DNA from: Ligula intestinalis
Lineage: Eukaryota > Platyhelminthes > Cestoda > Diphyllobothriidea > Diphyllobothriidae
DNA length: 64,000 bases
Direction: 5' to 3'
Assembly: GCA_036362985.1 (NCBI GenBank)
Contig: JAYGXS010000003.1
Coordinates: 49,168,423 to 49,232,422 of the forward strand
The first letter of the stretch is position 1; each line of letters starts with the position of its first letter. Made by a program: the position numbers and the translations under genes. Below the pieces are notes generated by a model. That model was given only the letters and a program-made list of their open reading frames with translations. It searched no databases and was not told the DNA's origin. Positions 1 through 11,069 of this stretch are shown piece after piece.

Positions 1-118
1 TAAAGTCGCTTGTGGCCAAAATAAGGGTGAGGTGGAGATGAGTTGTCATAGTCACGGTGGAACGTTTGCATTCATATTTTTAACAGGCTTTTCACGCGCG
101 AATACACGATTTGCAAGA

Positions 119-345
119 AGTAAAGTAAGGCGAACGAACGTTTTCAATTATTTGTAATCAGGTTAGAACAATGATATAAGGGAGGGTAGAGTTAACAACA
201 GTTTAAGCAACCAATCAGTAATAATTAGGGGAGAGGAGTTCAGGGATCAAAGGGTCACATTCTAGTCATAATTTGAGACCAGAGGGGGGAAGCGGAGAGG
301 AAGAAGTGACTCTGACAAGTAGTTCGTGTTGCTCCGTCATTCCTG
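119..345. mobile_element. Short inverted-repeat element, copy 1
   Basis: It starts with AGTAAAGTAAGGCGAACGAACGT, related to the terminal repeat of the intact copy at 39143-39382. It shares internal blocks such as GGGAGGGTAGAGTT, the GGATCAAAGGGTCA region and TCTAGTCATAATTTG. The right terminal repeat is degraded. Confidence 0.6.
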
Positions 346-2280
346 TCTCACACCTTGCTGAGAGCGTCAGGATGCAAGTTGTCAAATGCACGATTTATTG
401 AAGCACAATTTACGTTTCACATCAATTATGCCAAATTTGTCTTCCTTATGCTGCTTTCATTCGTCATTTTTTCTTGTTGGGTATTTTCTTTCGGAAAACA
501 TTTATTTTCGTTAAGCTATTATAGTTTGACGGGTTGGTTTGCTCACAACTGACACAAGTTGCAATGACTTACCACTAAGCATTTGGGTGAATCTGCAGGT
601 TCCATGAAGGATTGTTAGGATATGTCAACTATTTTGTTGCATTCGGCGTAAATGTCAGTGTTTAGTTAAACATTTCAACAACCTTTAATTAATCCTATAA
701 GCTAAATCACTTTCTTTTCCGACGAGTAGAATGCAGCAGACAGAACCATCCCTGCACCGAGAAGGTTTCTAGAAAACACGCGCCGACAACTGACTCTTCA
801 TACATCTAATTCCTATTTAACTTCTGACAGCCTTTTGTCGCCACATTGACGGCAACATTGACAAACGCCTCAGGATAGGATAAAATGTACAATGCAAGCG
901 AATTAAAATCGAAGAGCAAGCAAAAGGCTACATCGCCTTCTGTAGCAAGAATAAGTAAAACAGTTAGGCAGCCGGAATAAGTGACAGAGGGATATGACAC
1001 ACGCTGCTTTGTACCGCTCTCCGGCTAAAGCACCTCAGAGTGATCGGACGAAACAGTGTGAATGTGTTCGCCCAGATAGAGGACATGACATTCATGGTTC
1101 ACTGCTTCAGCTGCCAAACTGGGACTAGAAGAAAAAGCTCGGGTGGGTAACCGGTGATGCAATGGGATGCGAATGAGGGTAACATAGGGCGCTTTTTATG
1201 ATAATTCCCCCCTCTCCGCACACACATGATTCGATATCAGGCTGCAAACGCTACTTCATGCAGTTGGGATTCGGAGAATCAAACGCTGTGTCGGGAAACA
1301 AGGTCCGATTATCATTCTCTCGGACTGATAATACTTTTCCCATTTATCGAATTAGTAGGAACTGAAAACCCTCAATGATGCAGAGAAACAGTTCTAGTCA
1401 GTAAAAAGTGCCCTTGCGCATTTACCGAGGCTAAGTGAAAACAGGTTAGCACAGAGAGACAGTTGCGGATCTCGCCAATTGAAATGTCTACAAATAAACG
1501 AGCAGTTGACGATGTAACAAGGTTATAGTATTGATAAATTGAAACTGATTTTTTAAATTCTAATCGCATACTCTGTACTTGTAGGTTGTTGTTTACTTCA
1601 GGTTAATTTAAGGCAAAAATGTCACCCATTCGTGGCAAGAGCGTCGTGTTTCGGTTCACTTATTCAGATCCCTCAATTGGCGTGGTAAGTTAAGTGTTAG
1701 AATGAGGAAAATTGAGACCTTTCATAGTAGTAATTTCTTCAAATGTGTATATCGGCTGGCGTATGATAATTTTCAGTGGGTGGAGATTTTATGGATACCG
1801 TCGCTCTTATAGTTCCATTTACATTTTGTCGCAAGGAAGGCTACTTACTTATTCCCCTACCAGCTCCTCGTAGATGACTAGATCAGCCAAATCCATTTGT
1901 AGCTTCAAGTGCCGAAAAATAATCTGCTTTGAGCATAATGCGTATGTCCTTACGAGCGGGGGTCCAGAACTGTAACTTTAAATGGGTAAACGTGGATGGT
2001 AGATTATAGCGGAACTTTCAAATGCGAGCAGGTGCGTCGAGAGCTAATAACGTGCGTTTGATCTGTATTCCTGCCCAAACTGAAAGGGTTCTTGAAGCAG
2101 TTCCATGTAAGCGTCTTTGGGTGTTCAAAATGGCAACAAGTATCTCTTTCATCTTTGCGCACCGAGAGACGTCTGCGGTGAAATCCTACTTTAGGTCCCA
2201 GAAATCGTTTAGATAAACTTATGTTTTTTGAACAAAAAGCGTACCATAAATACACACATACATTAAATTGCATTTCTTAT
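346..2280. other. Unassigned DNA downstream of the EAG gene
   Basis: No gene, RNA or transposon was recognised. All open frames are short and without family motifs. Confidence 0.5.
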
Positions 2281-2890
2281 TAATTTACAATGTATCTGAT
2301 GGGGCAAATTTGGACAATTTTTTACTGACTTATAATTTATAGTTTATTGGGTTTATTAATAGGCCAGAAAAAATTGGTGGTTAAAAGGTCATCTACTTCA
2401 AATTACCTAGGGTTCAACTATCCGTTCTGGAGTTAGATCAGTATAGTTCGTGATGCGACACGGCGCGCAACAACTTCAGGTTAGCTTATTTGGTTTATCT
2501 TACTTATTTATATTTATGTTCATCATTATGTTCACAATTTTTATTTTAGTTCTAGATTCTTTTCAGTTGAGTGAATTGAGCTTACTTCAGCTTGCATTTT
2601 TAACTTATTTGACTTAGATTTAGTTATTCCCTGATATTTGCATAATCGCAAATTTAACTAACGACGCACTTCTTTGTTGAAAAACATTAGATGATTTACG
2701 CAATTATTCCTGCTTTTTGATAATTTGTGAAGTTTATTTTTTATTTATATTTCCTTCCCTTTGTATTGCCTAGACTATATACTCTTTTATTACCCGCGGT
2801 CCTCTATAACAGAAGGATGGGGTTACCGCGTGCTGATCTTGGACCCAAACTAGGATTCTACCAAGTCTGCTGGTTGCTCTCATCAACAAC
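2281..2890 (+). repeat. Diverged relative of the 6241-6808 MITE
   Basis: The segment GGTGGTTAAAAGGTCATCTAC and the following ~90 nt align with GGTGGTTAGGAAGTCGTCTAC in the 6.2-6.8 kb element. The right part (ATAACAG...GGGTTACCG...TTGGACCC) also matches its right part. Terminal repeats were not found, so the ends are estimates. Confidence 0.4.
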
Positions 2891-3774
2891 TATTCGAAAA
2901 TGGCGGTAAAATAAAGGTCGGCGTTAAAAGGGGTTATCATCTCACCAGTCTCCCTACGTCAGGCCTTTTTTGCCTGCGAGTAACTGATCGTTGGAGACTG
3001 CAGTTAGTACTCAAGCCTACAAGTCAAGGCGACCACATATTCAGTTATCTTAGTCAAAAACAGATTGAACGGCAAAGAGCAGATCAGATGAGGCAGGATG
3101 TTTGCTCCTGCCTCCCAAGACGGAGTTAATTGAATTTCGTGGAAGACTTATTCCTCTGAGTAATCTCTCAATTGAGGCTGCTGGTTTTCTGATATTTATT
3201 TACTTTAAAGTAGGAATGTCGCATAGAGCTGGACGAAAACAGCCAAGGAAAGCGAGAGCATACAGTTATGACACAGTCAATAGAAAAGACTCATATACGA
3301 CGGGGGTCTTCCGAGTCATTGGAATGGGTTTCGGACGAATGCATTGAGAGGAATGAGAAGATTTGCATAAAAGCGAATTTGAAAGATGACTGTTGATTGA
3401 CTGCGGAGATATTCCAGAAGGCTGGAGTTCCTCAGTTCTCTAAAACCTATTCTATTTTGTATGTTAGAATAAATCGTACAGTCTGAGTGATAATTCACCG
3501 GCAGAGCCTGTCCTCAGACCGATTTGTGTACTAAGGCTTGGTGAAATGAGGACATTAATTTGAGCGCCGCTAGATGTCATTACATAGCTATTTTGTCTCA
3601 TTGATTAGTGGTAAAATAGTAGTGAAAGTATGTTGCAGAATGTGAAGGTATCTTTTGACTTAAACACAATTTTTTTAAGTTTCCGAATACCTGCAGTCCA
3701 ACTTGCGTTTATTGTTTCCAAATTATATGTTTTTTACCGTTCTTGTGAATGCAGACCTTGCCGATATAATCGAC

Positions 3775-4790
3775 AAGAGGAGTTCCTGGAAGCGCATCAG
3801 AGGATGACGCGATCGCTGGGACAAAACGTTGAATGGCCTGACGTTTCGGATTCCTTCTTGGCTCTTCATCAGAGGTACATGCACAGATTCCATAGCATTG
3901 GTAGTTTCGTAGTGGCCACGCGGGCGCATGTGTACTATAATAAGCAGTTCCCGTAATCACTGATAAAGGTCATAATTAGTGCGATAATGGTTTGACAGTC
4001 CGTTTTCGGGTCATCGATTGCCGCGATTTCGCCATTCGTGTTCGATGTGTGCCTGATAATTGCATGACAATACCGTTCACTATCATCAAGTGTTGTTCGG
4101 CCCGGCCCATCCGACGTGACTGATTATTCTGCTCAGAAAAATCCTCCGTACGGAATATAAGGATGCAAAGTCATTGGGCCTAATGATTGACTGTGGGCCT
4201 GAGAACCATGACTCAAGCAGCTTGTGGCTCATGCGATTGTCACTTCTCTCAAGCGTTTTAGTCTCGCTACATTTGAAAATATGGCTGGGTCCCGTTGAGT
4301 GAGCTTAAAACTGGGAGCTTGCATAATTCCTCTTCCCCACGGCTGCTGTGTGCCCGGCCATTTACGTCCGGAGTAATCTCCCAGTTTCTCCGACGTAGTT
4401 GCTTTGTTCCAAACTGCACAATATCTGGCTAACGACTCCAGCCGTTTCCTGACGTGGCCATGGGTCTTTAGGTCTCATGACTCGGCGCCTGATAGTTGCT
4501 TTGGACCTGTGCGAGAAGGTCGCCGGCTGCTTTCGATACATTCTTCACGTACTTAAGAGCTCTCCAAACTTTTGAGCCGACTGGATTTGGTAAGTTGTCT
4601 CGGTTGCGTATGCATTGGTGGACAAAATTGCACGGGTAACCAGTTTGTCTCAGTACCCGTCAAATATATTGTAACTAAACAACTTTGTCTTCCCTTTCGC
4701 TACAATGCGTTGGAACGTGCTGGTAAAGCGCTCTTAAGCAGCTGTGTTTGTGACCGATCTGTTGGTTGCTGTTGAAGTTCAAGACTTGCA
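3775..4790 (-). mobile_element. Decayed family 2 PLE 3' end (linker, GIY-YIG, 3' UTR, hammerhead-like terminus)
   Basis: Read on the minus strand, 4.52-4.43 kb gives STIRRRVMRPKDPWPRQETA, the linker before the endonuclease in a second PLE family. The GIY-YIG region follows, frameshifted, and ends with SHKLLESWFSGPQSI (about 4.22-4.18 kb). The 3' UTR (4.1-3.9 kb) aligns with the arms at 41.6-42.6 kb. The end carries a CTGATGA...GAAACGTCAGG motif. Frameshifts and stops show this is an old copy. Confidence 0.75.
3835..3877 (-). ncRNA. Hammerhead-like core at a family 2 PLE terminus
   Basis: The minus strand reads CCT-CTGATGA, a stem II region, then GAAAC-GTC-AGG. The bases before the core (CCT) can pair with those after the predicted cleavage site (AGG). 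Stem III is only the ACGT palindrome, which would favour a dimeric ribozyme. Confidence 0.45.
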
Positions 4791-6039
4791 GAGTGTTGGT
4801 TTTATGGCTTATACATGTATCAACTTATTCTGCGTTTACTTTTGATGAAAGATTCAAAAAAGAATCTGAAACATCAGGCAAAAACTTATTGTTCCACCGA
4901 TCGTTTCTTCTATTTCTGAGTGCAGGCGTTGTTTGATATTTTATAGATAACATAAAAATTACGCAATGCAATGTTGCATCAATATACGGTATCGTATTTT
5001 GTCATATTTGTCAAAGTATTTAAGTATTCAATTTTAAAGACTATGATTTTTGCAGGAAAGTTAACTGATTTCGGTAAACGATCGGCACCCAAGCGTGGCC
5101 AAAATACCTTAGAACTATGTTACATGATATTTACAACCTTATTACAACCTCATGTTAGCAGTTCTTTCTAATCGAAAACAATTTAAAGAAATGCGGTTTA
5201 CACACTGCTAGATAAGCCACTTACTCTACATTCGATTTATCATCCGATTAGTGCTTGTTAGCACTGAAACATTAAGAGGCCTCTAACCAATTCCTCTGAG
5301 GCAGATCAATAAGAACTTGAGTGCATTACACAATGAGTCTAAATGTGTACTGACTACCTCTATTGCATTTATCCGTTTAAAGGTAACTCGGAGGAGGCCG
5401 AGCTCAACATTTTCATTGCTATTTAAATCAAAAATTCTAGAAAGTGAGCATTATTTGAAACAATCTTTATAAGAGTCTGATAATTTGCCCCTCTTCTTAA
5501 AGTACTTCCCAAAACCAAATTTATATTTAAAATGTAGGATACACATTTTGATTGCAAGCACACAAACATAAACATGACAAATTGGTCCCACAACGCATAC
5601 TGACCACACTTATTGACTCTCTAGGATCATTCTTCAGTCTCTAATTCTACTTTTCGAAATATAATGAACCCATTTAATGCGGTCAAATTATAACAGTTAG
5701 TTTCTGAATATTCGCATCTTTTAAATTATGCCACAAACGGATGAATATAGTGATTAAGTACGGATTTTCTGAAGGCCTTTCTGAATACACATATCAGACA
5801 ATCCTGCTTGTAGAGTTTTCCAACAAAAGTCTCCTCTTGAACTAGTTTTATAACTTCAGTGAAAATTGCTGGGCTTTGAGTATTTCGAGTTCAGTTAGTC
5901 TTAAAAAGGAAAATTCGTGAATTTTTAGAATGGTGTTGTCCTTTAGAACGCTGACCGGGAAGGTAGATGCATCTTTACTTAATTCTATATCGGTACTTCG
6001 GAATTACGTAAACGACTGACACCAATGTAAATCAACCTA
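4791..6039. other. Unassigned AT-rich DNA
   Basis: Nothing was recognised between the two PLE relics. Multiple stops occur in all frames. Confidence 0.5.
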
Positions 6040-6240
6040 TTACCCCAGGTTCATTGAGCAACTCCACAGGTAAACGCCTTAGCACTTGTACGGTCTCTTG
6101 ATTATGAATTCAAACAGTCCCAACTGCGGGTTGAATGTCAAATTGATGTGCAGTTATTCTTCCACCTTATCCTGTGGATCAGGATACATTGGCCGAAAAC
6201 GAGACGTCTGGAAACGAAAGAAAAGTGGGTATGTGAACAC

Positions 6241-6808
6241 GGAAACAGAAGTTTAAGTAGTGCACCTCATGTACCCCTAGTCTCAGCATTTTGTCGCACA
6301 AAAGCAGTGATAATAAGGGTTTTCTGGGTGGGAAATAAAGATAAGCAGCGGAATATACTTAAGTAACTGCTATATGCATTTTGATTTTATAGTATTTATA
6401 AATGCTTTTGATTTCTAGCTATAGATTTTTCGAATCTGTATCATATTTTAACCTACTGCGGGAAAACCTGATTATTAAAATGCGGGTTTCTCCAAATTCC
6501 TGAAAAATAGGAATGGTGGTTAGGAAGTCGTCTACGTCAGCATACCTGAGGTCTAACTCACCGTTAGATAAGTACACTCCGCGGCGCGAAGCGCCGAAAA
6601 CACCTTTAATTTACATGCGGAACAATTTACTTCCAGCGGCCACGGGAAACAAATTCAACTACATTTTTCCATCTTAGGCTTTCTTCTACAAATTTCCTTC
6701 ACTGCCTTTCTGGTTTTCCCACCCCCAAAACCCTATAACCAGGGTTTCCGTAGGACAAAATACTGGACCTAGGAGTATATTGGATGCACTACTTAAACTG
6801 CTTTTGTC
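6241..6808. mobile_element. Non-autonomous DNA transposon (MITE-like) nested in the PLE relic
   Basis: A 568-bp insertion with 24-bp terminal inverted repeats (6241-6264 and 6785-6808) matching at about 20 of 24 positions and sharing the core TTTAAGTAGTGCA. It is flanked by GTGAACAC (6233-6240) and GTGAACAT (6809-6816), a 7/8 match, as expected for an 8-bp target duplication. It splits the GIY-YIG frame of the host relic. An 8-bp duplication is typical of hAT-type elements, but the termini do not show the usual CAG start. There is no coding capacity. Confidence 0.75.
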
Positions 6809-7314
6809 GTGAACATATACTGGCTTGGCTAAGTAATGGTGAGCTTAAATCGATCTCAAGTCCTATTCTAGCACACCTTGTCGATACAAACGACCAAGTC
6901 GAGCCTTTAAGGTTGCCTACCGGACACCAGCAAACTAATCCAGGCGCCAACGCCAAGGGCTGTTAGCAACAGCTGAAGCACTGGCCATATGATTAGTGCA
7001 TCCAGGGTTATGTTGTCAGAAGACGCTGATACAGGCACTATCACTTCTGTGGCCGACGCCCATGCCTGATGGCAATTGCGTATCCTCCCTACCTGCTGGT
7101 AACAGTTGATCACTGCGTTCAAGTAACATTAATTTTCACTCCACGTACCCGATACATGACCAATACTCACAGTCTATTCTACTTATTTACCTTCCCCAGC
7201 GCAATAACATGCCGATCTTGCGACGCAGGTGGCGTGAAAATGATGCGTCATCATCATCATAAGATGCTTACTATCTCTGTCCAACTGTTCTAATTTCCTA
7301 ATCTACGCAGTTTT

Positions 7315-7357
7315 ACCAACTCGATGATGAAATGACGAAAACGCATGTTTACCAAGT
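7315..7357 (+). ncRNA. Relic of the PLE hammerhead-like motif
   Basis: The sequence CGATGATGAAATGACGAAAAC aligns with the CTGATGA...GAAAAC core in the pseudo-LTRs at 13.35 and 16.18 kb. The first core base is changed and the stems are eroded. Confidence 0.4.
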
Positions 7358-7428
7358 AGACTTTTTATGCTTACCACTGGAATATTTGCATAAAAACAAA
7401 AGAATTGCCGTCAAATAAAGGTTGGCTT

Positions 7429-7434
7429 TTTATT
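7429..7434 (-). promoter_or_regulatory. Candidate polyadenylation signal of the EAG gene
   Basis: A minus-strand AATAAA hexamer about 310 nt downstream of the channel stop codon. It is a plausible 3' end, but other A/T-rich variants occur nearby and no transcript evidence is available. It lies only about 55 nt from the end of the PLE relic at 6040-7375. Confidence 0.35.
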
Positions 7435-7703
7435 AATCACATACGCATCCCCACAAACGCGTGCTTGGGCATAAATACATACATTGACGCGCCTGCCTTT
7501 ATAAATAAAGGGGGGCAAATAAAGGGCCTTGAGCAAACGGGAGAACTCGTGGCCTCCGAAGACTGTGTGAAAGACTGTTTGCGCGTCGAAATCTTCCAGT
7601 TGGCAACGCGCCGCTTGCTCATCAGGGGTGCGTGCAGTGTAGTGCAGGGTCGGATCGAACTTACAAAAGTGGGTGGGCGAGGTGTGAGGGGAAGTAAAAA
7701 GTG

Positions 7704-7741
7704 GGCTGGCTGGCTGGCTGACTGACTGACTAACTGGCTGG
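7704..7741. repeat. Tetranucleotide (GGCT/GACT)n tract in the 3' UTR
   Basis: Imperfect GGCT, GACT and AACT units run up to the stop codon of the channel gene, so the tract would be at the very start of the 3' UTR. Confidence 0.8.
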
Positions 7742-9403
7742 TCATAAAAGAGAGATGCGTCCGAATTCTGTGGTGGTGGTCCCTGGCTTGCTGTTGCTTC
7801 CACGCACGACGGTGTCACGTTTAGGTACTGGCGGCACGGGCGACGATCCCCGCAGGGCTCCGCTCGGCCGAGTAGCCAGCGTCACCAGCGGGTGACTGTC
7901 TGTACTAGGCGGGATGGCGGGCTCGGGCAGGATTTCATCGGACTCTTCAATGTCGTCTCCAAGGGTGCTGAGGGAGGAGAGACCGTCGCCAGAACCCAGA
8001 CAACTGTCGTAGCGTGGCGGTACTGGTGACTGGGAGAAACGCGACTTGCGCCGACCTCCAGTCGTCCGACACTGATCTTCAAAAACCAGTGCTGGTGGCT
8101 GGTAGCGTGATGTCGGAGCAGCATAGTTATCTTGCACCGGGGGACTGCCACCCAGTAGGGTATCTGAGTCCACAGTAGTCGGACTCACCCGGGAGGACTT
8201 GACACGCCCATAGCCTCGCCGAAGGTTGCGCTTTTTTTCACCACCTATCCTCGGGGTCTCCTTTAGTATCTGCATTTCTACCAACTGGCTACGCGCTTTG
8301 ACGTTGTTGGGCTTTGGCGTGATGGACCGCCGCCAATTACTGCTTGACTTCCGGCGTCGGTTGTCATCTCTAAGGAGGGAAGACGAGGCACTGGAGACGG
8401 AGACGGTCCCCCTTCGGAAGAGACGCAGAATATTATTGGAGGACTCTAGGGAGTTGCCCCCGCTGTCTCCATCCGACTCACTCATCTCTGGTGTGCGGTC
8501 CATGGTCGCGAGCATTTTTGACAGCAGACCATATATCTGTAACATGTGCTCGTCGATTGTGTCGATGCGCTTTGTCAGACTGTGCAATTTCTCGAACACG
8601 CCATACTGAAAAAACTTTATGGCATCAAGGACAGCTCGTGACCGGGCTTCTGCCTCGGCATCCATCGCCTTCGACATGGCAGCGCTAGATTGCACCGCAG
8701 ATGTCTCAGTCACTGCCTCATCCCTTTCCTCCTCGATTGCGTCCGACTTCAGGAACCGGCCTACCCGCAGACCTGCAGATAAGTTGGCCCGTCGAGCAGG
8801 TGGTGGTGGGTTGGTCTGTGTGAGCGGTTCTCCCGCAGCGGACGTTGTGGTCACGGTGGGCGCCGCACCCGAGGAGGTGGCCGGCCTCTCCGGTGCTGCT
8901 GGTTTATCTGCAGCCCCACCACTGCTCCCCGGAGCCCCAAGAAAACGCGCCCACTTGCTTTTAGGGGCAGGTGCTGACGTAACAGCGGTCGTGGTGGTGG
9001 TGGTGGGGGTGGCGGTTGCGGTTGCGGTGGTCGCAGCATCCTCGGGGTTCACACCGTTACCGGAGGAAACGTCTGTGGCTAGGGACTGCTTCCTGAAGGC
9101 ACGAATGCTACTCAACGATCCGGATGGGGTTTGCCGAGCTAGCGCTTCGCCATCAGTCTCGCCCCCTCCACCTCCCCTGGCTCCGCCCTCACCGTTTCCT
9201 GTCGCCGTTGTCGCGTTCGAACCTCCACCACTGCCAGGAGCAGTAGTGGAGGTTGTGTTCGCATTGGTCCCAATCTTTCGGAAACGGTGGATCATCCGGC
9301 GAACGGGGTGGTCCGCTGTCAGCTCCGAGAGATAGTTCTCGTTTGAACGGTGCTCCGCTAGTTCGCGCTCTCTCCGGACGTCCTCAAGCTTTCGGAATAT
9401 CAG
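7742..9403 (-). CDS. eag: EAG/KCNH potassium channel, terminal exon (end of CNBHD, cytoplasmic tail, coiled coil, stop)
   Basis: The last exon encodes 553 residues and the TGA stop at 7744-7742. It starts after an AG acceptor at 9405-9404 with LIFRKLEDVRRERELAEH, the segment that follows the CNBHD in EAG channels. Phase 0 matches the donor of the previous exon. Next come a basic stretch (HPVRRMIHRFRKIG), a Gly/Thr/Ala/Pro low-complexity region (about 8.75-9.27 kb), and a heptad-like segment (VFEKLHSLTKRIDTIDEHML, about 8505-8640) in the position of the EAG tetramerising coiled coil. A long Ser/Arg/Pro-rich tail ends in RISLL. In this family the tail governs subunit assembly and trafficking at the plasma membrane. 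Outside the first ~20 residues and the coiled coil the tail is not recognisably conserved. The exon is far more GC-rich than the flanking introns, so it carries large open frames on both strands; only the minus frame continues the channel. Confidence 0.9.
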   Translation of the reverse strand: MIFRKLEDVRRERELAEHRSNENYLSELTADHPVRRMIHRFRKIGTNANTTSTTAPGSGGGSNATTATGNGEGGARGGGGGETDGEALARQTPSGSLSSIRAFRKQSLATDVSSGNGVNPEDAATTATATATPTTTTTTAVTSAPAPKSKWARFLGAPGSSGGAADKPAAPERPATSSGAAPTVTTTSAAGEPLTQTNPPPPARRANLSAGLRVGRFLKSDAIEEERDEAVTETSAVQSSAAMSKAMDAEAEARSRAVLDAIKFFQYGVFEKLHSLTKRIDTIDEHMLQIYGLLSKMLATMDRTPEMSESDGDSGGNSLESSNNILRLFRRGTVSVSSASSSLLRDDNRRRKSSSNWRRSITPKPNNVKARSQLVEMQILKETPRIGGEKKRNLRRGYGRVKSSRVSPTTVDSDTLLGGSPPVQDNYAAPTSRYQPPALVFEDQCRTTGGRRKSRFSQSPVPPRYDSCLGSGDGLSSLSTLGDDIEESDEILPEPAIPPSTDSHPLVTLATRPSGALRGSSPVPPVPKRDTVVRGSNSKPGTTTTEFGRISLL

Positions 9404-10869
9404 CTTCAAATCCAGAGAGAAATGACACGTGTAAATACATATATGTAAATGACCGGGTAAGCGATTCTGCAATTACTAGTTCCAGCAAACGTTAATGAAA
9501 AGCTGAAAATCGGCAAGTAAACCCACACGAGCAGACTTCATTGAATCGCCTCGCTTCCACTCACCCTTCTTCTCCCTCCCATTATTCCACTAGCATTTGA
9601 CTCAGAATTAAATTAAGGGATTGTTGCTAGAGTTAGGTTTTAATAATCAGGTTTGGGTAAAGGGTCAGACTATCAACGTCGTAAACACCAATTACTTATT
9701 AACTCAAGGCCATCATGAAGGTCGCATAAAGCGAAATACTCTTCACACTTTCTGCAGCACTGTGATAGGTCAGCATGGGCTGGTTTTCAATTTTCCTAAT
9801 TTCCGCTATATATAACGGCGTGCTCATGTTTGATTCTGTTTTATTGGTGTATTTAAAAATATATTAGCATATTATGTTTACAACTACCCCCCCTTTAAAC
9901 GGTTATCTGTCAATATAATCTAAATCACTTATAAAATGCGTATTATCACCATTCCCTTATAGCATGGATTTTTATGCTTTTCGTTGCCTTAGTGGGGCCA
10001 CATACCCCAGCGTAATTAATGGCAACTTGCAGTTACGATAAAGTTCTGTCCCAGCGACCACATATTTTTCTTCTTTTTACCAGTTTCTTCCAGAGATTAT
10101 CATGTTCACTTGTAAAGGCTAGGTTTTTAGTCAGTTTTCAGCACTGTTGCCCTCCTTGCGAAGAAATTCTACCTAGTACTTTCGGAATTTCTCAATTAAA
10201 TGTGTCCTGCGCCCGGTTAACCTATTCAACTTTTGTAGGCTTTCATACTAAAAGGTTGGAATTGCGATAAATTACGGGAGTATCAAATGCCCTGTCCTGA
10301 GTTTAACCTTAAAACAAATGCTAGCTCTTCTATTATAATAATTAACCCAACCCTCAAACTTCCTATAAGTATGCCCGAGGTCATGCGTTATACGAAACGT
10401 ACTCACAGGCATTCCCTACTCAGGCCCGAGATTGACATCAACTCACGCGGGCGGCAAAAAACAGAGTGGTCTGTCAGTCGACGAGGGGCAGCCCAGCCAG
10501 TACGCTGACTTACGACAGCCACAATGGGGGCAAGGTCACACGAGCCCACCAGCAGTCAAGCTCACGGTCAGTCAGCAGCGAACAGACAGATCAAAGTTCA
10601 TGCGTTGAGCACGGATATAATACCAGGCATATGGTAAGGCTAAAACAGTCCCGGCAAACAGGAACAATCACCTAGTTACTCTGACGATGGAACCGAGCGA
10701 GTGTCCGAAACGTCTAACTCAATATAATTTGGTCCAAGTCCTCGTACCTCCTTCTTCCTCTTCTTTGGGAGATTGTGAAAATGCAATTTAGTTAACTTAT
10801 GACCGTACCCTACTCAGGCTCCATAATATATATTTGGTTCACTTTAAACATGACCCAGTAATAACATAC
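9404..10869 (-). other. EAG intron of about 1.5 kb
   Basis: The donor is GTATGT at 10869 and the acceptor AG at 9405-9404, joining KTR to LIFRKL in phase 0. It contains a GC-richer stretch (about 10.44-10.67 kb) that runs into a hammerhead-like repeat end at 10679-10722. Otherwise it is AT-rich with no coding signal. Confidence 0.85.
10679..10722 (+). ncRNA. Hammerhead-like core in the short EAG intron
   Basis: CTGACGA, a GGA...TCC-containing spacer and GAAACGTC occur in the same order as in the PLE termini, followed by a TTC-rich tail near 10760. The flanking stem I is not convincing. Confidence 0.35.
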
Positions 10870-11069
10870 CCGAGTTTTCAGATCGTAAGAGAGGACCAGG
10901 TTTCGCGCAAAGCTGTTGGCAAAGGCTGTGTAGAAGTCGAGAACTTGCAACAGCCGGTCCTTCTTGATGTAGTGTAGGTCACAGTACGTGAGCGCGCGGA
11001 CGGTGGCAGAAGAGTGACTCATTCGACTGGGCTCCTTCCAAAATGGTTCCCCGAACACATCCCCACGTC
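10870..11069 (-). CDS. eag: EAG/KCNH potassium channel, internal exon (second half of CNBHD)
   Basis: A 200-nt exon bounded by an AG acceptor (11071-11070) and a GTATGT donor starting at 10869. It begins in phase 1 and finishes the Gly codon left open by the upstream exon. It reads [12 protein letters not shown], then the [19 protein letters not shown] and [19 protein letters not shown] blocks of the CNBHD beta-roll and C helix. EAG/ERG/ELK channels do not open by binding cyclic nucleotide. Instead a tripeptide just after the domain, usually Tyr-Asn-Leu or Phe-Asn-Leu, fills the pocket. Here it reads Tyr-Asp-Leu (10887-10879). The exon ends in phase 0 at KTR. Family and frame are clear; assignment to the EAG subfamily rather than ERG or ELK rests on the YATIFG and LIFRKL-type sequences in neighbouring exons. 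Confidence 0.95.

Larger units (their letters stand above)
6040..7375 (+). mobile_element. Decayed family 1 PLE 3' end, interrupted by a MITE
   Basis: Residues like YSSTLSCGSGYIGRKRDVWKR (about 6143-6220) match the GIY-YIG entry of the PLE at 12.3-16.2 kb. The domain resumes at about 6809 as EHILAWLSNGELKSISSPIL with LAHLVDTND. Nucleotide similarity continues through the 3' UTR to a pseudo-LTR relic ending near 7375. The frame is destroyed by indels and by the insertion at 6241-6808. The left limit is approximate. Confidence 0.75.

Noticed and set aside
7250..7262. Short CAT/ATC run considered as a tandem array
   Set aside because: Only a few units and no array structure. No CRISPR-like repeat-spacer pattern was seen anywhere in the window.
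7411..7818. 135-codon minus-strand frame across the EAG stop region
   Set aside because: It overlaps the 3' UTR and the tetranucleotide tract in another frame. No domain, and its repetitive composition explains it.
8619..9335. 238-codon plus-strand open frame opposite the last EAG exon
   Set aside because: It is the antisense of GC-rich coding sequence with poly-Val/Ala runs mirroring the EAG low-complexity tail. The minus frame continues a recognised channel with correct splice phase.
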